Shown here: positions 44,102-54,063 of the stretch, one piece after another
Position numbering within the stretch: the stretch's first letter is position 1
Layout of the letters: every line of letters begins with the position of its first letter
Origin: Diaporthe sp. PMI_573
Taxonomy: Eukaryota > Ascomycota > Sordariomycetes > Diaporthales > Diaporthaceae
Assembly: GCA_021399435.1 (NCBI GenBank)
Contig: JAJTUP010000048.1
Location: forward strand, 62,001 to 126,000
DNA: 64,000 nucleotides
Direction: 5' to 3'
The notes under the pieces: model-generated
Databases searched by the model: none
Told to the model about the DNA's origin: nothing
What the model saw: the letters and a program-made list of their open reading frames with translations, nothing else
Position numbers and translations under genes: made by a program

Positions 44102-45341
44102 CGATCATTTTTCCTAAAGCCCGGCGCTGCATGGGAATGTCTCGACTTCAACCAATAGTACGCGATGCCGTTGGAGGACATTGACAGTGTGTCCAATAGT
44201 CAGTTAACCATTTGGATAATGGACCAGTTAACGGCTTACGTAATACCAACCGTTAGGGACGTTATAAGTTCCTCATTTCAACCGTTAGGGACGTTATAAG
44301 CTTGTCAGTTAACTAGTTAACGGTAGGCTGGCTGGCTGGCCGGGCATCCGAGATCCATTCTGAGGAGCAGTCTCTGTTATCAATTCCAAGATGTACTGCT
44401 CCCAGTTGCCCGGAATCCATTGCCAACGGTTATCCAGTATGCTTCGTTCACATTTGCGGGAGGGAGACAGCAAATTTATCTACCGATAGCTGAAATCGCC
44501 AAAATGAAGTGGAACTTCAGGCTCCCGAGCTTCGTTTATTGTCTGGTCTCCCTGCCACTGCCCTGTACATAGTGGCTGAATCTCTCTGCTACAATATGAA
44601 TGTTCTGGTCTTGTTGGCTTTCGTTCGATAAATGCGGTACAGACACCTAGAAGAGTGTCAGAAGGGAGATTAAGGAAGTGTGGCCCTGCAGCTCATATAA
44701 ACATATAGTCATACAGTACAGTACGGTTCCTTAAGTCGACTGGTTAACACTGTACAAAGTGTGAAGTCCTTTTGTTGATTGTGGAAATTGAAAACACAAG
44801 ACGAGTCTTTTTCTCAGTAATAAAATCTCTTGTAAGACGAAACACAAACATAAAGTAAGGATTCTAAATTTAAAATTTAAAAAGAAAATAATAAATAAAG
44901 TACTTTAACTAACTTATATAAATATATTAGAGCCGCCTACAGGAAAGGCCCTTCGTGCGCCCCTTCGCAATACCCCTCTGGAAAGCCATGCGCACGGTTA
45001 AAGGTTGGCGGACACCGATTTCGGTCCCTACTGTAGATAAAAGACGTTATTGGAAACGGTTTTTGTAAATTAAAAGACCGCATATGTATTTGCTACTAAT
45101 AGATGTACTTGAAAGGTTCTGCTAATCCTGATTTTCAGCAAAAGTACAGGAAATTCATTGCCTCAAAGTCTGACTAAAGTACCAAACAAAAAAAAACCTC
45201 ACATAAGTATAATAGTTAATGCGGCCTGTTCCACAGCACACGAGTATTGCTACCGATTATAGCGGAGAAGCATGCCCTTGAACAATATCTCGGCCGAGTG
45301 ATGAGACTTTAAACTCTTTATACTTGGCTTATTTTGCGAAA
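44102..45341. other. AT-rich intergenic DNA with a short tandem repeat
   Basis: The 22-base unit CAACCGTTAGGGACGTTATA+AG occurs twice, at 44246-44267 and 44278-44299, next to palindromic GTTAACTAGTTAAC, so it may be a transposon end. The rest is AT-rich with no gene. Confidence 0.5.
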
Positions 45342-45827
45342 TTACGTCCTAACATCAAAGAAATCTACGGCAAGCGGATAAGGCTGTCTCTGTCTTATCG
45401 GAACTGCAGACCCGACCGCTACGGCAACATCTCTTGGAGGAGGAGCCGTAGAAGAAAGCGGGTTTCCAAGCGTTACAACCGGCATTTCTTCGTTGGATTG
45501 ACTGCAATTAGACGAGGTAGATAGGAGAGTCGGGATGAATGCCTCCTCGTCACCCGGCACCATTCCACAGTGATGCGACACACTGGTAGCCCGATCAGCA
45601 ACCGTGTCGAAGTGATCCGGTCCAAATCGCTGCCGGGCCCGAATGGCGTTGAGCATAGGCGAAAAATGGTCGTCTGATTGGTAAATATAGATGTCGCCGT
45701 TATATTCGCACAATACGGCCATATGTGCACCGGTCAGCTTGGAAAGCATGTTTGCCTTTTTCATAACACCTTTACGACGATTTTGAAAGCCCTTGACGGG
45801 GTTAGTGAATCCTCTTGACTTCTTCAT
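45342..45827 (-). CDS. MADS-box-like DNA-binding protein
   Basis: ATG at 45827 (MKKSRGFTNPVKGF); an upstream in-frame start at 45860 is possible. The first 60 residues fit a MADS domain: FQNRRKGVMKKANMLSKLTG, then AHMAVLCEYNGDIYIYQSDD, equivalent to the RKxGLxKKAxELSxL ... ALIIF....LYxY pattern of SRF-type factors. MADS proteins dimerise and bind CArG-like DNA in the nucleus. The remaining 100 residues are low-complexity and carry no keratin-like or Rlm1-type extension. At 161 aa it is short compared with Mcm1- or Rlm1-type fungal proteins, so it is a divergent accessory paralogue. The frame is intact and intronless. Confidence 0.8.
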   Translation of the reverse strand: MKKSRGFTNPVKGFQNRRKGVMKKANMLSKLTGAHMAVLCEYNGDIYIYQSDDHFSPMLNAIRARQRFGPDHFDTVADRATSVSHHCGMVPGDEEAFIPTLLSTSSNCSQSNEEMPVVTLGNPLSSTAPPPRDVAVAVGSAVPIRQRQPYPLAVDFFDVRT

Positions 45828-45860
45828 ATTAAATGAGACCGTGAATAATAACATGGACAA

Positions 45861-46648
45861 CGAACAGGTTGGACTGGACCTCGTGGAACAGAAATCGAAC
45901 TCTTATATCTTGGTTATACGTCCTCGAATGTTGCAATACACGACGCAGACCACCTTTTCCCACCACCCCAAGTTGGGCCGGACCTTCTCCAGGCCTGTTT
46001 CATCATCTCTGTTATAAAGGCTCTTCTGCTTGTGACCATATGCACTAGTATGTGATACACCGGACCTTAATGTTTAGAGCTTAAACCTAGAATTAGTAAA
46101 GCCGTGTTCTATTCCTTGATGCTTAATTCTTAATATTCGTGAACATTCAAATGAAGTCGCCTTATCCTCGAATACTTAGTTTTCCTTTCAACACAAACAC
46201 CATAATTTCACAAAGCTTAAACAATCTATTTTACCTCCGATTCTGTTATCTTAGAATATGCTGTAGGCGATAGCAAGTATATGAGGACATGAGAATTGCA
46301 CTTAAAACCCGCGACTGTGGATTCCCCTCTCCCCATTTTTGTAATGTTACAGTACACGATATAATTGGAAATACAGTCGCAAATGTATCATTATTCCAAA
46401 GTACAGTACATATGTATTGCTGATTTACAAGACTCATACTGTACAGCGTTTCTTTATACTGGACATATTAACAGCAGCATCTCTTTGGGTTTGTATGCCC
46501 TCGTCGACCACATGGGTCATGGATCGTTCAACGGCCAAGTCTGGACAACTCACGAGACGCCAACGGGACACGAAGCGCCGGGACACGAAGCGGCGAGACA
46601 CACGCTTCCAAAATCCTCCCCACACATCGCACACGGCTGACCCGCTAG
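45861..46648. other. Intergenic, AT-rich
   Basis: No gene. Between 46,535 and 46,610 the words GGGACACGAAGCG recur (GACACGAAGCGCCGG, GACACGAAGCGGCGA), a short local duplication. Confidence 0.5.
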
Positions 46649-47947
46649 CTACTCGCCACATTGGAACCAGTCCCTCATGGCCTGGTAGAATGTAGTCTCG
46701 ATCCATTCCTTCAAGCTTGAGAGAGAGGCTAACAACACATACGCGTCCAGAAGCGTCGCCGAAGAGCCCATCCTCAATGGACCATACATTTCGATGGAGT
46801 TGTCCCGATCACAGGCGAAGTAGACCTGCCAATCGTGTCCCGTCGTCACAATCAATGGCAACGAGACCACCTTCGCCCTCATCGGTGCGGCTTCCTGCGG
46901 GCTGGAAGAGGGTTGCTGATCTATATTGCTGGCGTTTTGAAACTGCTCATCCAGGAGGGCCAGACCACGGGCGGTATAGAGGCTCATCATGCGCCTGTGC
47001 CAGGCAGCAACCCAGATGCCAAGCTGGAGGACAGGATCGCGCGACGAGTAGTCCTGCTTGGTCTCAATCGACACCGCGATCGGGCTGTCTCGGATGGGGT
47101 AGTAGGTTGTCTGGTTCACATGGGGCGGTGGTCTGTCCCCACTGGGAAGTCCGTCCTCGTCTAGAGCTGCGCTCTGGGTGAGATCAGAGATAACCGTCTT
47201 GAGTGGTGTCCCGTCCGCGATATCCAACACGAGCACGTAATCGACCTTCTTAGAGTCCGTACGGGTATGCATCAAGTCCTTCGGCACTGACACGTGGCTG
47301 GCAGGCTCGGAGCCCTCGCTCGCCGAGCTGAGTACACTGCCGGCTGATACCGAGCATGCCAGATCGCTCAGGTTTGTCTGCTGTTTGATCTTCTGCGAGA
47401 CCGCCCCGCGGTCCAGCCGTGGAACCCATTGGTAGGAAATCGTAGCTGACATGACCGGCTCGAACCGAGCAGACACAGTCTACCGCTGCTCTTGTTTCCT
47501 CCTCTCCAGAGGATGTGACCCAAAGACGAGGTCCAGAAGCGGTGTGTGCACTAGGCTGTTCCATGCATCCTCATATCGACGAAGTTTCCGGGATGCCTCG
47601 GCGGTCTCGACAATGCGGCATAGCCCGGCAAATGTGGCTAATGTCTGGGGACTCGGGCCTCCAGGTGCTGGCTTGCGGAAGCAGTATGGTGGCAACAGCT
47701 GGTCCTCGACCGTCTTAATTTCAGTCTGGAGTTCGCCTGGGAAGACTTCGATTCTGAAGTTACTGATGTACTGAATGCGGTCGTGCAGGGGCTTAATATC
47801 TTCAGGAAGGCTTCCATCACGGGAGTCCTTAATAAAAAGAACGCGGATATTCGCACTACCTAAATCGGATGCCACACACCACCTTTTCTGACTAAGCATT
47901 CGGCTACGTGACCCAACGCTTTTTTTTACTATGGGCGCGCCATACAA
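46649..47947 (-). pseudogene. PD-(D/E)XK nuclease-like protein with one in-frame stop
   Basis: Two frames on the same register are separated only by TAG at 47480-47482. The upstream part has PEDIKPLHDRIQYISNFRIE, and YEDAWNSLVHTPLLDLVFG. After the stop come KVDYVLVLDI (Asp), YPIRDSPIAVSIETKQDYSS (Glu-x-Lys), and LQLGIWVAAWHRRM, the core of the fungal PDDEXK_12-type nuclease-like family, ending with a YFACDRDNSIEMYGP strand. The catalytic D...ExK triad is present. The stop lies in GAG-CAG-CGG-TAG, where C-to-T of a CAG would suffice. No ATG is seen at the 5' end; the first is near 47899. Confidence 0.82.
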
Positions 47948-48060
47948 AAAATTAATGTGACTACACTGACTGCTATGCTACATCACACACACGATTCTGA
48001 AGCCAACGTCGGCACCAAATAAACGCTATATCGCTTTTCTGATGGTGTTTTCGTACCCAA

Positions 48061-48503
48061 CTAAGCCACGTCGTCGGCCCAGACATCGTCGTCGCCCCAC
48101 GTAGGCGTGGGCGCCACGGCGACGATTTCGTCTTGCGTTTCTTTACGAACGCCACCGCCGTCACTATCGTCAGCCGTTAGGTCTATGGTGGGCAGCTGGT
48201 TGACGGTCTTCCGCTGCTTTTTAGCCGTCGGCCCCGTGTTTGAGGGTATCGCCGCCGGCGCCGACGAAGCCGGCGCTTCTCTTCGCTTCCTTTGCTTCGT
48301 GAGCCCTGCCGCCAGCTGCTGGTCTCGCCGGACGGTCACTCGCTGGGCAACGCTGCTACGGATGTCCTCTTCATCCAGAGACTGGAGGGTCGTATCATTG
48401 TGCTCGAATGCTGAGTTTATCCTCTGCACTGAAGCCGTCGTCGCCCTCGTTTTGGAGGGATGGTAGGGAATGTTATTGAGGCTGCAAAACGCGCTGTGTT
48501 GGG
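48061..48503 (-). other. Open frame without start codon, unknown
   Basis: An ATG-less frame, NIPYHPSKTRATTASVQRIN then SAFEHNDTTLQSLDEEDIRS and a basic/acidic tail (KQRKRREAPASS, TIDLTADDSDGGG, ending DDDVWADDVA). It looks like the C-terminal end of a nuclear protein, possibly transposase-associated, but the family is not recognised and upstream exons are not found. Confidence 0.35.
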
Positions 48504-48696
48504 TGGTGAAGTGTGGTTGAATGGTGGCCTCTTTGTTTCTTTAGATCTTTTCCATCCATTCAACTAGCTTTCCTACCGTTGAAAAAACATCTTCAGACAC
48601 TCAGACAAGACTACAACTCAAACTCGGGTGCCGAAATGGGGTGTGATTCGGAGGATAGTTCGCTCTACGAGTACGAAGAACCAAGCGAAGACGAAG

Positions 48697-49068
48697 CTAA
48701 CTTCCGACAAACTCTCCTCGAGCGCATCGGCGAAATTCAAGCGACAGGATCCTTTGCAACTGGCAATGTTCTTGATTCCTGCCCGATCCCAGGCATCTGC
48801 GTGGATCAGCAAGGTCGGCTCCTTTCTTAAGCAGCAGCTTGACCACCTCGATGTGGCCATTGCTTGAGGCAGCATTCAGTGGTGTCCATCCATTATTGTC
48901 TGGGACAGCAAAGTCGACCCCTTTCTTAAGCAGCAGCCTGACCACCTCGATGTGGCCATTGCTTGAGGCAGCATTCAATGGTGTTATGCCTAATTTAAAA
49001 CCGTGGGCTCTCAAAGCGCTTGCAATAATGTTACTAAGTCTTTCCATCGAATTTACAGTATCTCTCAA
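48697..49068 (-). pseudogene. Ankyrin-repeat fragment
   Basis: Two 33-residue ankyrin repeats, TPLNAASSNGHIEVVRLLLK and TPLNAASSNGHIEVVKLLLK, in near-identical 99-bp DNA units (starting about 48,824 and 48,923 on the plus strand). Ankyrin arrays occur at the C-termini of fungal NLR-type and other proteins. No other domain is attached; the frame runs out into non-repeat sequence on both sides. Confidence 0.8.
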
Positions 49069-49132
49069 CTTCTATAACAAAGTTTTGTTACCCCGATTAT
49101 CACAATGGAGTTCTAATTTTATACAAGTTCTC

Positions 49133-49733
49133 TCAGGAACTCAAAACGAATCCTTGTGCCTTCTCAAGCTGGCCACAGCGAATGTGTTTAGACAAATGGT
49201 GGTTGATTGGTTCCCATGTGTTTTCGTTTGCGTCGTAGTTCTTCCACTTGACAAGGTACTCCATTGTTCCTTGATGTTGTCGTGAATCGATGATGTCTTC
49301 CACTTCGTATTCTTTGTTGTATTCGTCGATGGTCTCAATTTGTGTCTCGAGTCTTGCGTTCTGTGGTGCTGGTTCCAAGAGTGAAATATGAAAGACTGGG
49401 TGTTGCCTCATTCCTTGAGGTAATGAAAGTTCGTAGTTGGTGTCCGAAAGTTTCCGTGAAATCTTGAAAGGTCCGATTTTCTTGTGGTCGAGCTTGTCGC
49501 TGGGTCGTTTGGTTTTGATGTTTCGTCGGAGAAGGTAGACTTTATCTCCCTCCTTGAAGATTGGTCCCTCAATTCTTTTCTAGTTTGCGTATTTTGTCAT
49601 TCGTTCTTGTACAAAAGAAAGTTCTTCCTGAATATCCTTCTGGATTTGTCTGATTCGTGTTGCTTTTTGTTCCGCTGATTCTGCCACTGTGTTGTCCGGC
49701 AGGGCTTCGTAGGTGTGGATGAAGCATAAGTGA
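49133..49733 (-). pseudogene. Ty3/gypsy chromovirus integrase C-terminus
   Basis: Reading leftward: LPDNTVAESAEQKATRIRQI with KDIQEELSFVQERMTKYAN, then in another frame the GPF-type segment RPSDKLDHKKIGPFKISRKL, and a chromodomain EYEVEDIIDSRQHQGTMEYL followed by VKWKNYDANENTWEP. This is the end of the pol gene of a fungal Ty3/gypsy element with an integrase-linked chromodomain. Upstream gag, protease, RT and RNase H as well as LTRs are missing. A frameshift near 49,585 breaks it. It begins exactly where the BAH-PHD gene ends. Confidence 0.85.
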
Positions 49734-51138
49734 TTAATGGATACGCGTGCCACAGACAGTGCAGTTGAACCCCACTCTCCATCTCTTCTCGCCTCGATCG
49801 TCGGGTTGTGAATATATGATCTCGAACACATCGTCTTCCGACTTAAGCTCTGCCCGAAGTAGGCCTTCGTACGGTTTTCGAAAGCTTCGAACCACTCTCT
49901 TTCTTCTCCTCCTGCTAGCTACACAGATTGGCATTGTCAATGGTTGGCCGTTTTGCGACCTCACTAAGCCGTCGCCGGCTGGAGGAAGGGAAACCACGTT
50001 AGGTTCAACTCCTTCGCCACGCTCGACTAACTCATCAGCTCCATCTGTTTCGGCCCTAGTTAGAACTTCCGCAGCGATAGCGATAGTGCCGGGTTGATTC
50101 ATGCCGAGATCGCGGTTGTCCGTTTCCTTTCCCGTCGACCTCAACTCGGTGTTGAGTACTGGATATGTCATAGTCCGTTTGCAGATGATCGTACGTGTTC
50201 AGCAGGATTTGATGTCGCAAACATTCCTCGTGGAGCCACCGGTTGCACTTCTTGTTGGGGCACTGAATCATGACTTTATCGGGGTTTTGAGGTTGGTTGC
50301 AATGACAAAACCTTTTGATGACCTAATATGCCCGTCAATATTGACCTTACTCCATTGTTCCTGATGCCGTTGCTTACAGAAAGCCTTTTGGTGAAAACGT
50401 CTAATGTTTGTCTCCAATAAAGCGCAGCTTGAACTTCTTCCTCGTTTTCTGCTCTTATCCGAGTCACAGTTGCTTCCCTGATGACGGATACAACATTAAT
50501 GATCCCCACTGCAGCAATAAGTTAGTGCCAACGTGTTGGATGGTCCCGGCATGCCAATACTTGCTGTGATTAGACTCAATTAATTCGTTGTGCCCATGGT
50601 AGGGCTGACGGCCTTGAATATGCTTTTTCCCGTCCTTGGTGCCTCTGGGCACCTCATCTGGCCAGTACATCCAGCAAACGCTGATGTAGACGTGGAACTC
50701 GTCTCTGGCACGAATTTCAACAATTCGAGCAACCCAGCTGTTGCTATGGTTCAAATTGGGGCAGGGCAGCTTATCACTCCCGCGGGAACAATGGCTCTTG
50801 AGTGTCTCCTCGTTTGCGATGAAGATGTAGTCACCAGGGCGGTACGTAGATTCGTTCACTGATGAAAGCAGAGATCAGCAAGGTGTTACATTGTGTAATC
50901 CCGATGTAAGCCACAAACAAATGAATTTCTTATATCTGGTCATCTGAGACCATCCTTTTGACGGCACAAACACATACCGGCCGTCCGTGGATCGGTGCCT
51001 TTCATTTGTCACAGACTTCCTCGCCTTCTTCAAAGTGAGGGCTTGTACTGAGAAAGGGCAGTTCGCTATGCTATCTTCATTCATATGAACCTTTCGCTTG
51101 CGAAAGTCTGCCATTGTGTTGTCGTTAGGGGAGGCCAT
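49734..51138 (-). CDS. BAH-PHD chromatin-reader-like protein
   Basis: Exon 1 is 51138-50919 (MASPNDNTMADFRKRKVHMN), intron 50859-50918 (GTTTGT..ATCAG, phase 1), then a BAH domain: YRPGDYIFIANE, WVARIVEIRARDEFHVYISV and CWMYWPDEVPRGTKDGKKHI. A frame change near 50,500-50,570 leads to INVVSVIREATVTRIRAENE and ALYWRQTLDV; an intron near 50,330-50,385 (GTAAGC..ATTAG) precedes the PHD part, FCHCNQPQNPDKVMIQCPNK then CNRWLHEECL. The C-terminus (KPYEGLLRAELKSEDD, CTVCGTRIH) needs another frame change near 50,150. This arrangement resembles fungal BAH-PHD proteins of the EPR-1/EBS type, which read histone marks. Some exon joints are unresolved, so it could be a damaged copy. It ends where a gypsy fragment starts. 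Confidence 0.72.
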
Positions 51139-52960
51139 TGAGAATGCCGTACGTCAGTCCTCCCGTTAGTGATAGCCGTATCTGAGAGGCGAGAGCCTGC
51201 TGCGGTTTGTAAGAACGTTGAGAGATATGGGGGAGGAAGAAGTGGCTGAGAGGCGGGGCTCAGGAATGGTTTTTGTATGCGGGGTCGAGGTGTCACAAGG
51301 AGCTTGGTATCCAGCCAACATCCACTTCTTGCGTCCGCCTACCCAGCTCTTCGACGCTGAGAGGTAAGAGATTCAATTGGATCGCAATACTCTACTAATT
51401 TGATTTTCCGAGTCCACCTTAGTGGCTGCTGCACAGCAGATCTTCTTGTATTTAAACGTGGCTAGTGGTCGATACTCAAAAGCGAACAGGTCTGACTTCG
51501 GCAAATTACACAGTTCAAGGCATAAATTTGTAAAATGGTCTTTCATTGAGAAGCAACATTGCCCTAACCTCCTTTGGCTGCCGTCGCATCCAAATCGCTC
51601 AATCCTGGAGAGCGCCTTGTAGCTAAGGCTAAGGGAACCAAACCGCCGGGTCCCGGAGGTCGAAAAACGGTGTGCACGGGCGGATGCTCCACTCGCTGGA
51701 ATCATTCTAAGCGGGGAACCGGGTACGTTTAAAAACGATTCAAGGGTCCAGTTGAGTTAACCCTGGTTTCTGGGGCCCTATCGTCGACGCGAGCAGGCCG
51801 GGTGATAGGGCACCAGTATTCGAGAGAAAAGAGCAGGTGTCACGGCGTTAAGTTGGCCGGTCAGTAAGAGGCGATAAACTAGGCATCTACGATATTTGCT
51901 AGAGCATTGCTTTTCCGCCGCCCTTCCAGCATGGAGCAAACACTCTCCAACGTTAACTGGAAGCTGCATGTGCTTTGGAAAGCGAAGCTCTTTCCACACT
52001 GGCTATTGTGGCTTTGGGCCCTACGTAGCCACCGCGGATCGCATTTTTGCATCCCCGAGTGCACTAGTTCGAAAATGAGGAAGCAATATCACCCCACATT
52101 TATACTGTGTGCACACGATCTTTTTAGGCCGTGCTTGAGGCCTTGTACAAGTGAAGGGTTGAAAATTGTGCTCCATCGAAAGGGTTGAGATAACTGGCTG
52201 TCGACACTCTCAGTATTGATTCACGAGCCAAGACGGTCTACCTTGAGCGCATCGAAACCTATGGCCGCGGAGTCAAGAGTTGCAATGAAACTCGAGTTAT
52301 AGCGCTTCCTAAATTCGTGGATTTGGAACAGATGAATTTCGACTGCATGTTTGGCCGACAGCGCAAGGACGTTTACGCAAACAAGCCATAAGCTTTCGTA
52401 GGGCGTGCAGGAGATATGTCTTGCGGGCGAACGATGCCAGGAAACCAGTACTAAGGCTGACCTTGTCATTCGGCAAACCTCCCCACCAATTGGAACTTCT
52501 ACGGCAAACGCCGCCCGGATTCCCCGGGTGTTAGGAATGCAACGCGTCTCAATCACACTAACCCTAAAGCTACACAGAAGTAGCAAACGCCGTGTCCTAA
52601 CATTACAGCTGCAAGACACCGTGTGATCATACTGCACCAGTAAGGGCCATGGGCGCGTTCGACACCAAACGCCACCAAGAGGCCCGTTCGGGGGCTGAAT
52701 GCCACACCAAAGCAAATAGTTCAACAGCATCATTCCGTGCATTAACCTACTCTGTCGCTGGGCGGCCGGGAGACTGGTCGAAGGATACGGTCAATGTTAG
52801 TCAGCAGAGGGCTTCTCCGGGGACTCAACGCCACCAAGCAAGTGATTCACCTATTGTCATTCCGTGGATTAGACTGCCAACGTTATCGCTAGGCCCTGTC
52901 CGTAGCTGAACGCGACACAAAAGTGAGCGGTTTCACCAGTGTCGTTCCTGTGCAAAGTCT
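51139..52960. other. 1.8 kb without a supported gene
   Basis: A 110-codon minus-strand frame (51373-51705) with DHFTNLCLELCNLPKSDLFA looks protein-like but is unassigned. At 52,655-52,970 the words CGCCACCAAG and CATTCCGTG recur at irregular spacing, suggesting a degenerate repeat upstream of the transcription-factor gene. Confidence 0.4.
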
Positions 52961-53144
52961 ATGGTGAAGAGAGAATCCGACGACGCCACGCTGCCCCAGC
53001 TACGCAGGCACAACTCCACCGGCAACGGCCCCGAGCAGACTCTCCCGCCTCCCCCTCCGGATGTTGGCCCTCATCCTCCGGGCCATATGGAGGAGAGGAA
53101 GCACATGAGTTACGACAACGGTCCGGGGCAGATGTACCGGCATC

Positions 53145-54063
53145 TAGGGATGGATTTAATGCTGCATCATTAAATAAAATGCGCTTTTTGCATTAAATAT
53201 TTAAAGCAGGCGCGTTTTATATGCATTATTTCCCTTCTCTATTAGGTTTAGCGCCTTCCAAAACAGGCTTAGTGTGTCGGATCAATATAATCCCTGTTCC
53301 GACCTCCTTTCTCCTCCGCCTTCAACAGCCTGTCGTGGTATTTCATATTGTTCCAGAATTTAACCACTTCCGAGCACAATCGGGCGGCCAGTTTGCTGCA
53401 GGGGGCTTAGTCTATTCAAAAGAATGGACGCCATTAGATGCTTGGATGCTTCTTGATAACCAGGGCAGCAAGCTGGCTACACTTGCAGTTCGAATCTTTG
53501 GAACCATAGCCAATTCAGTTCCCTCAGAGAGATCATTCTCGGCGGTTAACTTCCTCCACAGCAAGGCACGCAACAGGCTCACACCAGCCAACGCCGACAA
53601 GTTGGCGTTCATCTACATGAACGAAGGGGTGCTAGAGAGGATAACGCAGTCTCAGAATCAACCTCTTGATCATCGCAATAAGGTTGATTCTACGGTGGTT
53701 AGCTGGGAAGATTTGACAGAAGACGGTTGGCTTACTCTCGAAGATACGTATATGGAAATCCATTGCGCATCAAGTCTGGAAGTTGACGCTGTTATCGGCG
53801 AGTTCACTCACCAACCCGCCTCTGACGGAGAAGAGACAATTGTGGACAAATTTGAGGTCCAAGATGGGTCAGAGAGCGAAGGAACGGGGAAAGAATTGAC
53901 CTAATTTGGCTTGGTTATTTGTATTATATGACCCTTGGGCAGCTTCATATATGGGTAGTTATATTGCAATAAAAAGCGCGCTTTTTATTCGGAATAAAAA
54001 GCTGCTTCATTATAATAAAAAGCAGTTTAATACACATGTGTATTAAACACGTGCCCATCCCTA
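53145..54063 (+). mobile_element. Deleted hAT-type element inside the Zn2Cys6 gene, 919 bp
   Basis: Begins TAGGGATGG (53145) and ends with its complement CCATCCCTA (54055-54063). The hexamer GGCATC lies on both sides (53139-53144 and 54064-54069). The internal sequence is a hAT 5' end (53,158-53,345) joined to a C-terminal coding part. Skipping the element and one hexamer restores the host reading frame exactly. The shared 5'-end sequence is also at 14,068-14,232 and the coding part at 10,903-11,497. Confidence 0.88.
53398..53904 (+). pseudogene. hAT transposase C-terminal coding remnant
   Basis: Encodes EWTPLDAWMLLDNQGSKLAT, NSVPSERSFSAVNFLHSKAR (dimerisation motif) and DTYMEIHCASSLEVDAVIGE. 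Closely similar to 10,903-11,497. The catalytic core is missing; internal-deletion derivative. Confidence 0.88.

Noticed and set aside
52221..52742. 173-codon minus-strand frame upstream of the Zn2Cys6 gene
   Set aside because: No motif, and the underlying DNA has degenerate repeats; likely chance.
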